Below, in pieces: positions 25,515-33,744 of a stretch of 37,061 nt of DNA (its first letter is position 1; every line of letters begins with the position of its first letter). The notes under the pieces are model-generated. The model searched no databases, was not told the origin of the DNA, and saw nothing but the letters and a program-made list of their open reading frames with translations. The position numbers and the translations under genes were made by a program. The stretch comes from Scalindua sp964437425 (GTDB taxonomy: Bacteria; Planctomycetota; Brocadiia; Brocadiales; Scalinduaceae): assembly GCA_964437425.1 (NCBI GenBank), contig CAYTGO010000029.1, forward strand, positions 1 to 37,061. Direction: 5' to 3'.

Positions 25515-25901
25515 ATGGCCATTCAACTCGAATTCTGTAATATTATAGTGCCGGTTGCTAAGATAAAGGAGAAGCTTGGGGTCGAGGTTTTTGAGGATCA
25601 ATATTCAGTGAACAGTGATACCACATGGAACGATGGCCTGCTTTGGAGAACCGGATGTATGGATGATTCTGTGTTGAGCGACCTGCTCAATGGATGGAAA
25701 GCGTTGGGTTTTGATCTTATCGAAGAGGTTGGCAGTAAAAGACAGTGGAAAGATCTGTGCGTAGTTAATTCAAATTTTGGCCCCTCTTATCCATGCAACT
25801 GGATTGAGTATAGTAAGGAAACAAATACGACATGGCTCAAAGGTGAAGACCCGGGAAACCTCTTTGGTCCTGAAGGTCGTGATATTCACTGGACGTCTTG
25901 A
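25515..25901 (+). CDS. Conserved hypothetical protein, about 128 residues
   Basis: The ATG at 25515 has GGAGGAGG at 25503-25510. The frame extends to 25470, but that part overlaps intergenic repeat DNA and lacks a start signal. There is no signal peptide. Recognisable blocks are CNIIVPVAKIKEKLGV, WNDGLLWRTGCMDDSVLSDL, WKALGFDLIEEVGSKRQWKD and LCVVNSNFGPSYPCNWIEYS, then WLKGEDPG. I recall small bacterial hypothetical proteins with the same core of a tryptophan-rich alpha/beta fold and WKDLCVV...PCxWIE, but the family has no assigned function that I know. It is downstream of a repeat and looks independent of the MORN cluster. Confidence 0.7.
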   Translation: MAIQLEFCNIIVPVAKIKEKLGVEVFEDQYSVNSDTTWNDGLLWRTGCMDDSVLSDLLNGWKALGFDLIEEVGSKRQWKDLCVVNSNFGPSYPCNWIEYSKETNTTWLKGEDPGNLFGPEGRDIHWTS

Positions 25902-26010
25902 CAGTCGAAGAGTATTTGTACTAATGCAGTCAAGGGGAGATTTGACCCCTTATAACCCCTTACTCTTCTGAAATTAAAAAATAAGAAGATAGATTTCACT
26001 AAATAAATAT

Positions 26011-27804
26011 ATGAGTAACTTAGAAGAATCAGAAAGCTTTATTACCTTTAGTCAAATAAGTGGTTTTTCTGTAGAGCTAGATGAGGTGATTGAAGAGATA
26101 AGGAAACTTCCTCTGGATGGTGTTCTCGGATTTCTAGGAGGAATATCTCTTGAAATGATCCAGTATGAAAAGGGGTACTTCAGCCAAATACTTCAGGAAA
26201 GTTATCTTAAAAGTGCGTTAAAGGATTGTTTTACCCCCAAAATCCGTACCGCTTATAAGCTACATGGTCTAGGACATGTACCAAATACCGGTAGAAGATA
26301 CATTTTTGTGCATGAACAAAATATGGCTTGGCTTTGTCATTCAGCACTCTTATTTGCTGAACAAAACGTAGTTACCCCAAGGATTACCCAAAACTTATGC
26401 TGTAAGCTGTTTCGGATTCTATTGATAATAAATGATTTTCTGTCGGTTGCTAAAACAACAGATTATCCCGATTTAAACCAACAACGAGTTTTTACACACG
26501 ATTGGTTAAGACATGGTCAGTTTAATCGCTATTTCGGTAATTCAACTGTAACTCTAGCTAAATTGGCTCGCCAGAAGATCATTTTATCTGACATATTACC
26601 CAAGTATTTTGAAAGAGTTCATTCAGCATTTCTAAAAGCAATGGGAATCAGTCTCCAAAGATATTTTGAAGTTTTAACCCTTTTCATATCACATTTCCAT
26701 GAGACTATGCGACCGGGAAAACAGTGGTTTGATAAAAACGCGTTTGATTCTAACATTAAAGCTAATAATAAGGACATAGAGAAAGTTTTGGATTACTGGT
26801 TAGTAAGCCCGGAAGAATATCGAACTACTTGTGATGAATGGAGAAAAGAACGTAAGGATATGGGTGTATTACCTCTTTATGATTATGTTCCTCTAAGAAG
26901 TAGACCATTTATTGAGGCTCGCCCTGGAGAATTTATATGTGCTGTACCGTCTTTTGTCTTTTCTAAGATTGAAGATGATCCTTTCTTTATTTTGTCGGAA
27001 TTCTTAAATGGTTCTGAAATGACTAAATTCCACACTGAGCTGGGCTCGGCATATGAAGAATACGCGCACAGCCTTGTTGAACGCATTGCGCGTAATGATA
27101 AGATAGAAGAATGGAATATTAAGTCTAATCCATATTTAAAAAAAGGTGAAGAGCTTACGGATAGTTACTTACAGCGAGGAACAACCGCCGTAGTTATTGA
27201 ACATAAAGCGAGGCGTCCGAATACAGAATTTCTTCGAGGTGGCAAAGGTGATCGTGTAGTTGGTCCTTCAGAAGAGTTTCTAAGTAAGCTAGAAAATGAA
27301 GATGCTGTGGATTTTAGTGAAGGTAATAAACACGATGAAGGATTCATAACCTGCGGTATGTGGCAGCAGTCAAAAATAGGTGGAGAATTACTGTCATGGA
27401 CTGAGAAAGAATTGAAAGTGCAGCCAACACGTGTGTTTCCCGTTATTACACTTTTTTCTTCACTTGTTGTAGATACCGCAGTAAGAAAGATATATTTAGA
27501 TTCACTAATCCAAAAAGCGGAGCTTTATAAAGATAAGTTTTGGGAAAGTCCACAATGGTTAAACATAAGCGATTTAGAGTTTATAGCTGTTATGGCCGAG
27601 AAAGAAGGATTAGATTTTGAATCACTTTTGAACGAAAAAGTCACTAACTCTGAACGAAAACGTTTCGATCTCTTTTTAGATGAGTACAGTAATAAAAAAC
27701 AATACATTGATGACAAGTTGATAGATGAAGCTGAGTCAATACTGGATAAAGCAAGCATGCATTTCTATGATAAGCCACCACCTGTAGATGATAACGATAA
27801 ATAG
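26011..27804 (+). CDS. Putative PD-(D/E)XK-type nuclease, large helical N-terminus
   Basis: Encodes 597 residues with no signal peptide or membrane segment, so cytoplasmic. I do not recognise the helical N-terminal 330 residues. Residues 344-401 carry a nuclease-like order: an acidic helix (LGSAYEEYAHSLVERI, Glu349/350), then LTDSYLQRG (Asp384), then VVIEHKARR (Glu397-His-Lys399). Glu, Asp and E-x-K on a hydrophobic strand is the layout of the PD-(D/E)XK fold used by restriction and repair nucleases. The C-terminal part is charged and helical. The stop is 58 nt before a serine protease gene on the same strand, so the two probably form an operon. A Shine-Dalgarno sequence is not evident. The fold assignment is by eye only. 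Confidence 0.6.
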   Translation: MSNLEESESFITFSQISGFSVELDEVIEEIRKLPLDGVLGFLGGISLEMIQYEKGYFSQILQESYLKSALKDCFTPKIRTAYKLHGLGHVPNTGRRYIFVHEQNMAWLCHSALLFAEQNVVTPRITQNLCCKLFRILLIINDFLSVAKTTDYPDLNQQRVFTHDWLRHGQFNRYFGNSTVTLAKLARQKIILSDILPKYFERVHSAFLKAMGISLQRYFEVLTLFISHFHETMRPGKQWFDKNAFDSNIKANNKDIEKVLDYWLVSPEEYRTTCDEWRKERKDMGVLPLYDYVPLRSRPFIEARPGEFICAVPSFVFSKIEDDPFFILSEFLNGSEMTKFHTELGSAYEEYAHSLVERIARNDKIEEWNIKSNPYLKKGEELTDSYLQRGTTAVVIEHKARRPNTEFLRGGKGDRVVGPSEEFLSKLENEDAVDFSEGNKHDEGFITCGMWQQSKIGGELLSWTEKELKVQPTRVFPVITLFSSLVVDTAVRKIYLDSLIQKAELYKDKFWESPQWLNISDLEFIAVMAEKEGLDFESLLNEKVTNSERKRFDLFLDEYSNKKQYIDDKLIDEAESILDKASMHFYDKPPPVDDNDK

Positions 27805-27862
27805 TTAATATAGAATAAGTGGTAAAGTTTTTGTTTGTCATTGTAATCCTTAGAATATTCAT

Positions 27863-28717
27863 ATGAAAAAAAATACATTCCCAGTAAAGCTGTCAGCGCT
27901 TCCTGTTACATTACAAGAAAAAATAAAGAATGACATCGAATGTTATAATACAGTGCTTTTCCTTGATGGTTCCTTTGCCGGTTCTGGAACATTTGTAAGT
28001 TGTAATGGCAGATTTGGGATATTAACTGCTCATCATATACCGTTCAATCCAATTACGAAAAAGCATTTTGATTTTAGTCTTGGAAGTACTCAACGGCTAG
28101 GTTTAGGTATAACTCGCAGGTTGCATAGCTTTGAGATAGAGATGAAGTATTTAAATCTTGTAGAGGTCGGAAAACCTAAGGGCGGTAAGTATGGACCAAA
28201 CGGGCCAGACATTGCTTTTATAGAAATACTAGATATTGATAAGTTGGGTTCAATTAAAGCGAGAAAGTCATTTTTTGATATAGATTATAATAGAGACGTG
28301 AATATGGCACTGTCACTAGAAGATGAAGGTATTTGGGCTGTGGCATGCTGTCCTGCAGAGTTTAATATTGAGGAGAAGCCTCAGGATGGTTATAAGAAGG
28401 TAGTTAAACTTGGGGCATTTGCTGGTTTTACTTCGGTATGTAATCGTAATGAGATTGGAGATTTTGATTATGTTGAAGTTGGTACAACTTCGACTTTTTC
28501 ACCCTCTTCTTTTTCTGGCGCTAGCGGTTGGGGCGTCTGGAAAGTACAAGCGAGCAAGAAGGTAGATGAGTCCTTAGAAGAGATTCAATATAAAAGCCCT
28601 ATACTTGCAGGTGTAATTTATTATCAAGAAAACAAGGATATTACTAAAAGATATTTAAGGTGCCATGGAGGAAAAACTATATACTTAAACCTATACGATA
28701 AAATCAAGAGTAGGTGA
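27863..28717 (+). CDS. Trypsin-like serine protease
   Basis: Encodes 284 residues, apparently cytoplasmic since no signal peptide is seen. The trypsin/chymotrypsin order is present: SFAGSGTFVS, then FGILTAHHIP with His58 at the catalytic place, then GPDIAFIEI with Asp116, then SFSGASGWGVW with Ser221 in a G-x-S-G motif preceding the oxyanion Gly. The spacing and the strand pattern around each residue suit a compact S1-family fold. There is no added PDZ or membrane domain, so it is not a DegP/HtrA. It follows the putative nuclease gene by 58 nt. Cytoplasmic trypsin-like domains often appear in bacterial conflict systems, which makes defence a reasonable hypothesis. Confidence 0.75.
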   Translation: MKKNTFPVKLSALPVTLQEKIKNDIECYNTVLFLDGSFAGSGTFVSCNGRFGILTAHHIPFNPITKKHFDFSLGSTQRLGLGITRRLHSFEIEMKYLNLVEVGKPKGGKYGPNGPDIAFIEILDIDKLGSIKARKSFFDIDYNRDVNMALSLEDEGIWAVACCPAEFNIEEKPQDGYKKVVKLGAFAGFTSVCNRNEIGDFDYVEVGTTSTFSPSSFSGASGWGVWKVQASKKVDESLEEIQYKSPILAGVIYYQENKDITKRYLRCHGGKTIYLNLYDKIKSR

Positions 28718-28743
28718 AAATGTTATGTCTAAATTGTGGGGGA

Positions 28744-28771
28744 CACCACACCTATTTTAAAATAAGTGCCT
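28744..28771 (+). repeat. 28-bp dispersed repeat, copy 1
   Basis: A 28-nt string of the form CACCACACCTATTTTAAAAT followed by AAGTGCCT lies 26 nt after the protease stop. It recurs at 37007-37034 with one mismatch. It includes the near-palindrome CTATTTTAAAATAAG. The whole 28718-29183 gap holds no gene I can support. Confidence 0.75.
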
Positions 28772-28805
28772 CAATTCCCAAATCCTCTATCTTCAATCGC
28801 AACCC

Positions 28806-28827
28806 GCAACTCGCAGCTCGTTTCCCC
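28806..28827 (-). repeat. Dispersed GAGGAAACGAGTTGC-type repeat, copy 2
   Basis: On the minus strand this reads GGGGGAAACGAGCTGCGAGT and TGC, matching the copies at 25270 and 37040 with a few changes. Confidence 0.6.
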
Positions 28828-29108
28828 CTTGACTCAATACCAAAAAGAAGTAAAATCCGAGAATCTGGAAACACGTTGCACCTAATCAGTAGTAGAGTCT
28901 GGTCAAACTGAAGCTTTTGAACATTATGTTTAATGTGAATAACATTAGAGTTCATACTAGAATTCTTTTGAATTATTATACGTTGTTATGTTATAGAACC
29001 TTTTGTAAGCTTGAAAAAAAGTTATTGTCGTCTGATAAGGACGCATTGTATCTTCTGTATAGAAATACAGGTTTTTATTTCATTAGGGAATTAAGAGTTT
29101 GATTTTAG

Positions 29109-29132
29109 ATAACATGTAGTTTTTCATGTTAT
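29109..29132 (+). promoter_or_regulatory. Hairpin/palindrome upstream of pentapeptide-repeat gene
   Basis: ATAACATG (29109-29116) and CATGTTAT (29125-29132) form a perfect 8-bp inverted repeat with an 8-nt T-rich centre, about 50 nt before the start at 29184. It could be an operator or the end of an upstream transcript. Confidence 0.35.
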
Positions 29133-29183
29133 TTAAAAACTTATTAACAAAATGTTGCTCACCAGAAGTCTTATTGATGATTT

Positions 29184-31028
29184 ATGGCTGGAGATAAGAT
29201 TAAAGTAGAAGAATCCGAAAAACAACTTGAAAGATTAAGTAGCAGTGTCGATGATGCAAGTCGACACGTATACAAAATCTCTGTAACTTTTCTTCTAGTA
29301 TTGCTCTATCTAACAATTGCAGTTGGCGCAACCACACATCGGGACCTTCTTATAGGTACAAGCTATACCCTGCCTATATTAAATGTTAAACTTTCCCTTA
29401 AGGCATTCTATTGGTTAGCGCCATTGATGATGCTTTTGTTACACTTTTACCTCTTATTACAAATCTATGTTCTCTCACGTAAGATATTTCAAATGCATGC
29501 TAAAATTGAAAATATGTTCTCTTTATCCAAAGAGGATAAAGAGATGTATGGTGTTTCAGTATTTCCTTTTCTTTTAAGTCACGCCCTTCCTGGGCAGCAC
29601 ATTAGTTCCACTTTCCGGGTAATTATCTGGTTTATGATCTGGATAGTAATTGCATTGCTTCCACTTACATCTCTCTTATTTGCACAGCTTCGTTTCCTTC
29701 CATCACATGATGAGATAATTACTATATGGCATCGTTCGCTCGTTATTATCGATCTGGGATTGCTTTGGTTCTTCTGGCCAAACTGTCTTGCTAAATTCTG
29801 TGGTTGGAGTGCATGGCTCAAGGAGATAAAATTCAGAAATCCACATATTATTCTTTTATCCCTTTTTTCGTTTTCATGTATTGTCTTGATTTTTATTATG
29901 AAAGACGCAAATCTTGATTTGGAGGGCCAAACTCTTGTCCAAGAAAATCCTGATCTCGAATTGATAGCTGCAGAAATGACAACTGGAAAAACTTTCGATG
30001 AGGCTTGGTTTAAACATGTTAAGGGGTTAGATTTGCGGGGAAGGAATTTGCAACATGCTAACCTGAGCGGGGTTAAAATGCCTAAGGTAAAGCTATCTGG
30101 GGCTCAATTACAAGAAGCTAATCTTAATTTTGCTGATCTTCGCGAAGCAACCTTCGTACCTCCTGAACCGCAGCTTTCAAAATACAAATTAGCTATGTGG
30201 CAAACTCACTCAGGCGTAGCAAAACAGGAAGATAAAAAATACTATGAATTGCTTCGAACTCAACTACAGAATGCAACCCTACATTCTGCCCGTTTTGAAG
30301 GTGCTGACTTACGAGGAGCAAATCTAGACAGTGTTGATCTGAGTTACACTCTTTTGACTGGTTCAGATCTTCGCCATGCAAATCTGCAGAATGCATCTTT
30401 GGCTCACGCAGATCTATCAGGCGCTTATCTTCAATATTCAAATTTACAGAATGCCAACCTATTTTATGCAATATTAGAGGGTGCGGATGTTTCTAATGCA
30501 AGAGTACTGAAAACAAGGATTTGGCGAGCAAGTTTAAAGGGCTCAACTTTCTTTAGGTCAGAGATTGATGTTAACAGTTTAGTGTTCCTAGACAAATGGA
30601 GTTTTGGTCTTCATTCAGATATTAAGTATACAGATTTTTCTTTATCATTTGATGTTAATACTGTCGTTTTCGAACCTTATGATCTTGACAAAAAAAAACC
30701 GATTTCTGTTAAAACTTTACTTTCTAAGGCAGGAGCAATCATAAGTGAAGATGATTTTAGGGAGAATTCTCTAAAACTTGAAGAGTTTCTTGCGAGGATC
30801 TCATGTGAAAATCCATGGATTTGTAGGGGATTAATCCTGCAAGTATTAGAAACTCATGAAAGCAAAAGAGCCTCGTTAATTGCTAGAGCAATTATTAATA
30901 TTGCCAATTCTAATGAAAATTGTTCTTTCTTAAATCAGGTACTTGATGAATTACCAATGCCGATCAGACAAGAGTTAACAAAAAAATCTAAAATAAAGAC
31001 TCAGCTAATACCATCACAAGGACAATGA
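29184..31028 (+). CDS. Membrane-anchored pentapeptide-repeat protein
   Basis: Encodes 614 residues. Membrane segments are visible at about 33-50, 74-97, 146-167, 185-200 and 219-239. A linker follows, and from about 280 to 460 the chain is pentapeptide repeats of the A(D/N)LxG type: LDLRGRNLQHANLSGVKM, then a non-repeat insert at 325-355, then FEGADLRGANLDSVDLSYTL. The repeat forms a right-handed square beta helix. The last 150 residues are a charged helical domain without a known name. Membrane-plus-pentapeptide proteins are widespread in bacteria and functionally poorly defined. The ribosome site is weak. It follows the nuclease/protease pair on the same strand after a 466-nt gap. Confidence 0.85.
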   Translation: MAGDKIKVEESEKQLERLSSSVDDASRHVYKISVTFLLVLLYLTIAVGATTHRDLLIGTSYTLPILNVKLSLKAFYWLAPLMMLLLHFYLLLQIYVLSRKIFQMHAKIENMFSLSKEDKEMYGVSVFPFLLSHALPGQHISSTFRVIIWFMIWIVIALLPLTSLLFAQLRFLPSHDEIITIWHRSLVIIDLGLLWFFWPNCLAKFCGWSAWLKEIKFRNPHIILLSLFSFSCIVLIFIMKDANLDLEGQTLVQENPDLELIAAEMTTGKTFDEAWFKHVKGLDLRGRNLQHANLSGVKMPKVKLSGAQLQEANLNFADLREATFVPPEPQLSKYKLAMWQTHSGVAKQEDKKYYELLRTQLQNATLHSARFEGADLRGANLDSVDLSYTLLTGSDLRHANLQNASLAHADLSGAYLQYSNLQNANLFYAILEGADVSNARVLKTRIWRASLKGSTFFRSEIDVNSLVFLDKWSFGLHSDIKYTDFSLSFDVNTVVFEPYDLDKKKPISVKTLLSKAGAIISEDDFRENSLKLEEFLARISCENPWICRGLILQVLETHESKRASLIARAIINIANSNENCSFLNQVLDELPMPIRQELTKKSKIKTQLIPSQGQ

Positions 31029-31057
31029 TTAATGGTTCTGTCTTTTAAGTACCACAT

Positions 31058-31215
31058 AGGGTCGGACCAAGCTAAGTTGTTGGTGTAAAAGAAGCCGCCT
31101 GTGGCACCCTCGGGGTCGCTTCAAGGTCCGACTCAGTAGGGAAAGCTTCTAAAATGTGTCCATTTATGGCCTTAAACACCACTTTTTAATGCAAAAAAGA
31201 TATCTCTAAGGCATT
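31058..31215 (+). repeat. 158-bp direct repeat, copy 1
   Basis: Matches 36829-36986 at 151 of 158 positions without gaps. It carries an inverted repeat GTCGGACC (31061-31068) / GGTCCGAC (31125-31132) that is identical in both copies. Neither copy has an ORF conserved enough to suggest coding. With its partner it brackets the chemosensory genes. Confidence 0.9.
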
Positions 31216-31257
31216 TTCCACAAATGATCTTGAATAGTGTCTCTGGTTTCTCTTATC

Positions 31258-31346
31258 GCTATTTATGCATTTTGCCAATCCTGGCATTTTGCATAAATAG
31301 CAAGGTATTTAGCGGATTTGCCAATGCTGGCATTTCCGCTAAATAC
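31258..31346 (+). repeat. Two tandem hairpins with a shared tip
   Basis: Hairpin 1 (31258-31301): GCTATTTATGCA pairs with TGCATAAATAGC, then TTT/TTT, then TGCCA-ATCC-TGGCA. Hairpin 2 (31305-31346): GTATTTAGCGGA pairs with TCCGCTAAATAC, then TT/TT, then TGCCA-ATGC-TGGCA. The lower stems differ but each is a perfect 12-bp match. Near-identical AGTGTCTCT (31236-31244) and AGCGTCTCT (31353-31361) flank the pair. Confidence 0.9.
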
Positions 31347-31374
31347 TTACAAAGCGTCTCTATTCCCTGCATTT

Positions 31375-31388
31375 CTGGAGGGCTCCAG
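31375..31388 (+). repeat. Short hairpin CTGGAG-GG-CTCCAG
   Basis: A 6-bp perfect stem with a 2-nt loop (sterically 4 nt if the closing pair opens) lies just downstream of the tandem hairpins. The rest of 31029-31644 contains no gene. Confidence 0.4.
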
Positions 31389-31600
31389 TTCTGTTTATCC
31401 GTGAAATTCGTGCCTATATCATTCAATTTACCACACCGCAGACTATATCTTAAAGCAACTAATTGATTACACAATCCAAAGGAAATGAATTATAATATTT
31501 TCGTGCTGATTCCTGAGGAGTTCGGCTGAATACTACTGGCTTGACTACAATTTGACTACAATGAATTTGATGCAATTCCTAAATTCACATAATTATACTT

Positions 31601-31627
31601 GTGAGGATTGGAACAATCTGTCCTCAC
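31601..31627 (-). terminator. Possible terminator hairpin of HD-GYP gene
   Basis: GTGAGGA (31601-31607) and TCCTCAC (31621-31627) pair, with ATTG/CAAT adding an inner stem. It lies just beyond the stop of the minus-strand HD-GYP gene. No clear T tract follows on that strand. Confidence 0.35.
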
Positions 31628-31644
31628 TCTTCCTGATAAATTGA

Positions 31645-32784
31645 TTATCCAAACTTATCTTCTTTGAAATGCTCTTGAATTTCCTCTATTTCTTTACGGC
31701 TATCGATTATAGCATCAACACAATCTCTATCTAATGTTACATCTGCCATTTTTTCAAGCATTGCAAATGCTTCGTCGTTACTCCACGCTTTTTTATAAGA
31801 GCGATCGCTTGTCAAAGCATCAAATACATCTGCCACAGCAACAATGCGTGCCTCTAATGGAATCTGTGTCCCTTTCTTACCATCCGGGTAACCGGAACCG
31901 TTTATCGCTTCATGATGATACTCAGCTATATTACGTAATACACTAACGAAGTCAAAATGGCCAAGGCCAAAATTACTGATCAGGTCATCGATTATTTCAC
32001 GACCCCTGCGTGCATGCGTACGCATAGTTTCAGTCTCTTCAATGGTAAGTTTCCCTGGCTTCAATAAAATGCTGTCAGGGATGCCAACTTTACCAATATC
32101 ATGTAGTGTTGAAAAAGAGAGGATGTGTTCAATATAAGCGTCATCCAGATTATATTTATCTGCCAAACATACCGCGATTATCCTGGAATAACGGGACATA
32201 CGATCCAGGTGACTGCCTGTCTCAGTATCGCGTACATGGGTAATGTGTTCCGTTGTCTTGACTGCTGCAGTCAGCGCATGTACAGCTTCCATCTCGTTGA
32301 CTACAAGAAGAGAAATCAAATGACATACAATGTCCAATTCATGGAGTACATCATCAGTAAAAACATCTGCCTGGTGGGAATTGAAAAAGATAAAGCCGAT
32401 GAACACACCATTATCAAAAAATGGCATAGTGTAACTGGCCGCATAACCCTCACGTCCAAGACGTTTAAAATACCCATATTCTTTTTTTTCAAATGTGACC
32501 ATATTATTGATTACACATGGACGCCCCTTATCAAGCACTGCCTTTAATGAAGGGAGCTTCTCCAGATGTGCCTGATAATGCTGCCAGGCAGTTGGATCAT
32601 CACTGCTATCTAAATATGACTTGAGTAATGTGGTTGCTGGATCATAAATGGTAATAGCAATGCGAGCCAGGAATGGAAAAAACTGTTTCATCGCTTCATG
32701 CGTACATACCAGCTTCTCTTTTAACGTTATATTTTTATTGAGTGATTCCAGGATATCTTTATGTGCGAAGCTGGTATTAGTCAT
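31645..32784 (-). CDS. GAF/HD-GYP cyclic-di-GMP phosphodiesterase
   Basis: Encodes 379 residues, cytoplasmic. Residues about 15-165 look like a GAF sensor domain (ARIAITIYDPATTLLKSYLD, then PFFDNGVFIGFIFF). Residues about 170-360 are an HD-GYP domain: HVRDTETGSHLDRMSRYS, HDIGKVGIPDSILLKPGKLT (His228, Asp229), HARRG (His257), EYHHEAINGSGYP (His290, His291, Gly298-Tyr-Pro300) and VADVFDALTSDRSYKKAW. All metal-binding landmarks of the family are present, so it should hydrolyse cyclic di-GMP. The GAF ligand is unknown. It is the last gene of the minus-strand signalling group, 301 nt beyond CheW; that gap is AT-rich and shows nothing I can name. Confidence 0.93.
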   Translation of the reverse strand: MTNTSFAHKDILESLNKNITLKEKLVCTHEAMKQFFPFLARIAITIYDPATTLLKSYLDSSDDPTAWQHYQAHLEKLPSLKAVLDKGRPCVINNMVTFEKKEYGYFKRLGREGYAASYTMPFFDNGVFIGFIFFNSHQADVFTDDVLHELDIVCHLISLLVVNEMEAVHALTAAVKTTEHITHVRDTETGSHLDRMSRYSRIIAVCLADKYNLDDAYIEHILSFSTLHDIGKVGIPDSILLKPGKLTIEETETMRTHARRGREIIDDLISNFGLGHFDFVSVLRNIAEYHHEAINGSGYPDGKKGTQIPLEARIVAVADVFDALTSDRSYKKAWSNDEAFAMLEKMADVTLDRDCVDAIIDSRKEIEEIQEHFKEDKFG

Positions 32785-33085
32785 GATTTAAAAATAACTT
32801 TTCTATTAATATCAGGTTGACGGAATAGTAGCTACTGATTTATATACTTAATAAAGAGTTGCGGCAATCTTTCAGCATTAGTGGGTGAGAAATAATCAGA
32901 AAAGCTATAATCTTTCCCATCTGGTAGTCACATTATACTCTTCCTCATTAAGTAAGCAGAAGCATTTCATTATATAATACATCCATGCTTAGAAACGGGT
33001 AGCTATTATATACAATATAAAAATCTAGTAATGAATGGTTTTAGCTCTTAACCCTTCATTATGTAATTTTTAAATCCATCAACAC

Positions 33086-33574
33086 TTATTCTTCAATTTG
33101 TTTTACTATATCCATAACCTCAGAAGACAAAATTTGTTCAATATCAAGGAGTATGATTATCTTCTCCTTTACCTTGCCAAGGCCCATTATAAAGTCTGTG
33201 TCTATACCTTGACCGAAACTTGGGGTATCTTCTATTTCTTCACTCTTAATATTCAATACCTCAGAAACACTGTCAACTATAATTCCCACTTGAGAACTAT
33301 TAGCTTCTACTACAATTATACATGTCTCCTGAGTATATTCTTCCTCTTGCATTGAAAACTTGAGCCTAAGATCAATTACTGGTATGACCTTTCCTCTCAG
33401 ATTAATCACGCCTTTCATAAAATCCGGAGTTTGCGGCACAGTAGTAATGTCCATTACACCAATGATTTCTCTAGTTCTAAGGATCTCAATACCATATTCT
33501 TCACTATTCAGTGCAAACGTCAAAAACTGTCCTTCATAAGTTGATGATTCTTTTTTATCTGCTACAGTATCCAT
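33086..33574 (-). CDS. cheW: Chemotaxis coupling protein CheW
   Basis: Encodes 162 residues from the ATG at 33574, preceded on the minus strand by GAGGAG with 7-nt spacing. A GTG five codons upstream overlaps that site and is rejected. The whole protein is one CheW-like SH3-type domain: FLTFALNSEEYGIEILRTRE, then VPQTPDFMKGVINLRGKVIP with the conserved NLRG, then VIDLRLKF, VGIIVDSVSEVLNI and FIMGLGKVKEKIIILLDIEQ. It links chemoreceptors to the CheA kinase. The chemoreceptor gene lies upstream on the same strand, with a long hairpin in the gap. No cheA, cheY, cheR or cheB is in the window. Confidence 0.95.
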   Translation of the reverse strand: MDTVADKKESSTYEGQFLTFALNSEEYGIEILRTREIIGVMDITTVPQTPDFMKGVINLRGKVIPVIDLRLKFSMQEEEYTQETCIIVVEANSSQVGIIVDSVSEVLNIKSEEIEDTPSFGQGIDTDFIMGLGKVKEKIIILLDIEQILSSEVMDIVKQIEE

Positions 33575-33636
33575 TTTATATCTCCTCACTAAGAGTAAAA
33601 AACCTGTTTAAACTGTATTTCTATTTAGCGCTGGGA

Positions 33637-33700
33637 CATGATAGCAACTCTCTCACCACAAATAATGTGTATAGATGTGGTGAGAGGAAGCTTTATCATG
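33637..33700 (-). promoter_or_regulatory. 64-bp imperfect palindrome between receptor and cheW
   Basis: CTCTCACCACA (33650-33660) pairs perfectly with TGTGGTGAGAG (33676-33686), an 11-bp stem with a 15-nt loop. An outer CATGATA (33637-33643) / TATCATG (33694-33700) extends it across small internal loops. Neither side has a T tract, so an mRNA processing or attenuation structure fits better than a classical terminator. Confidence 0.65.
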
Positions 33701-33744
33701 TATAACTCACTACACGCTTAAGGAATTTAATAAATAAATTGTTA

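Noticed and set aside
28714..28911. 65-codon plus-strand ORF overlapping the protease stop
   Set aside because: Made of dispersed repeat DNA; the opposite strand is open too for the same reason.
28917..29102. 61-codon plus-strand ORF
   Set aside because: No ribosome site, no recognisable motif, and it lies among spacer repeats.
31258..31346. Integron attC site
   Set aside because: Hairpins are long and symmetric, but the expected GTTRRRY/RYYYAAC core sites and extrahelical bases are not seen, and there is no integrase or cassette array.
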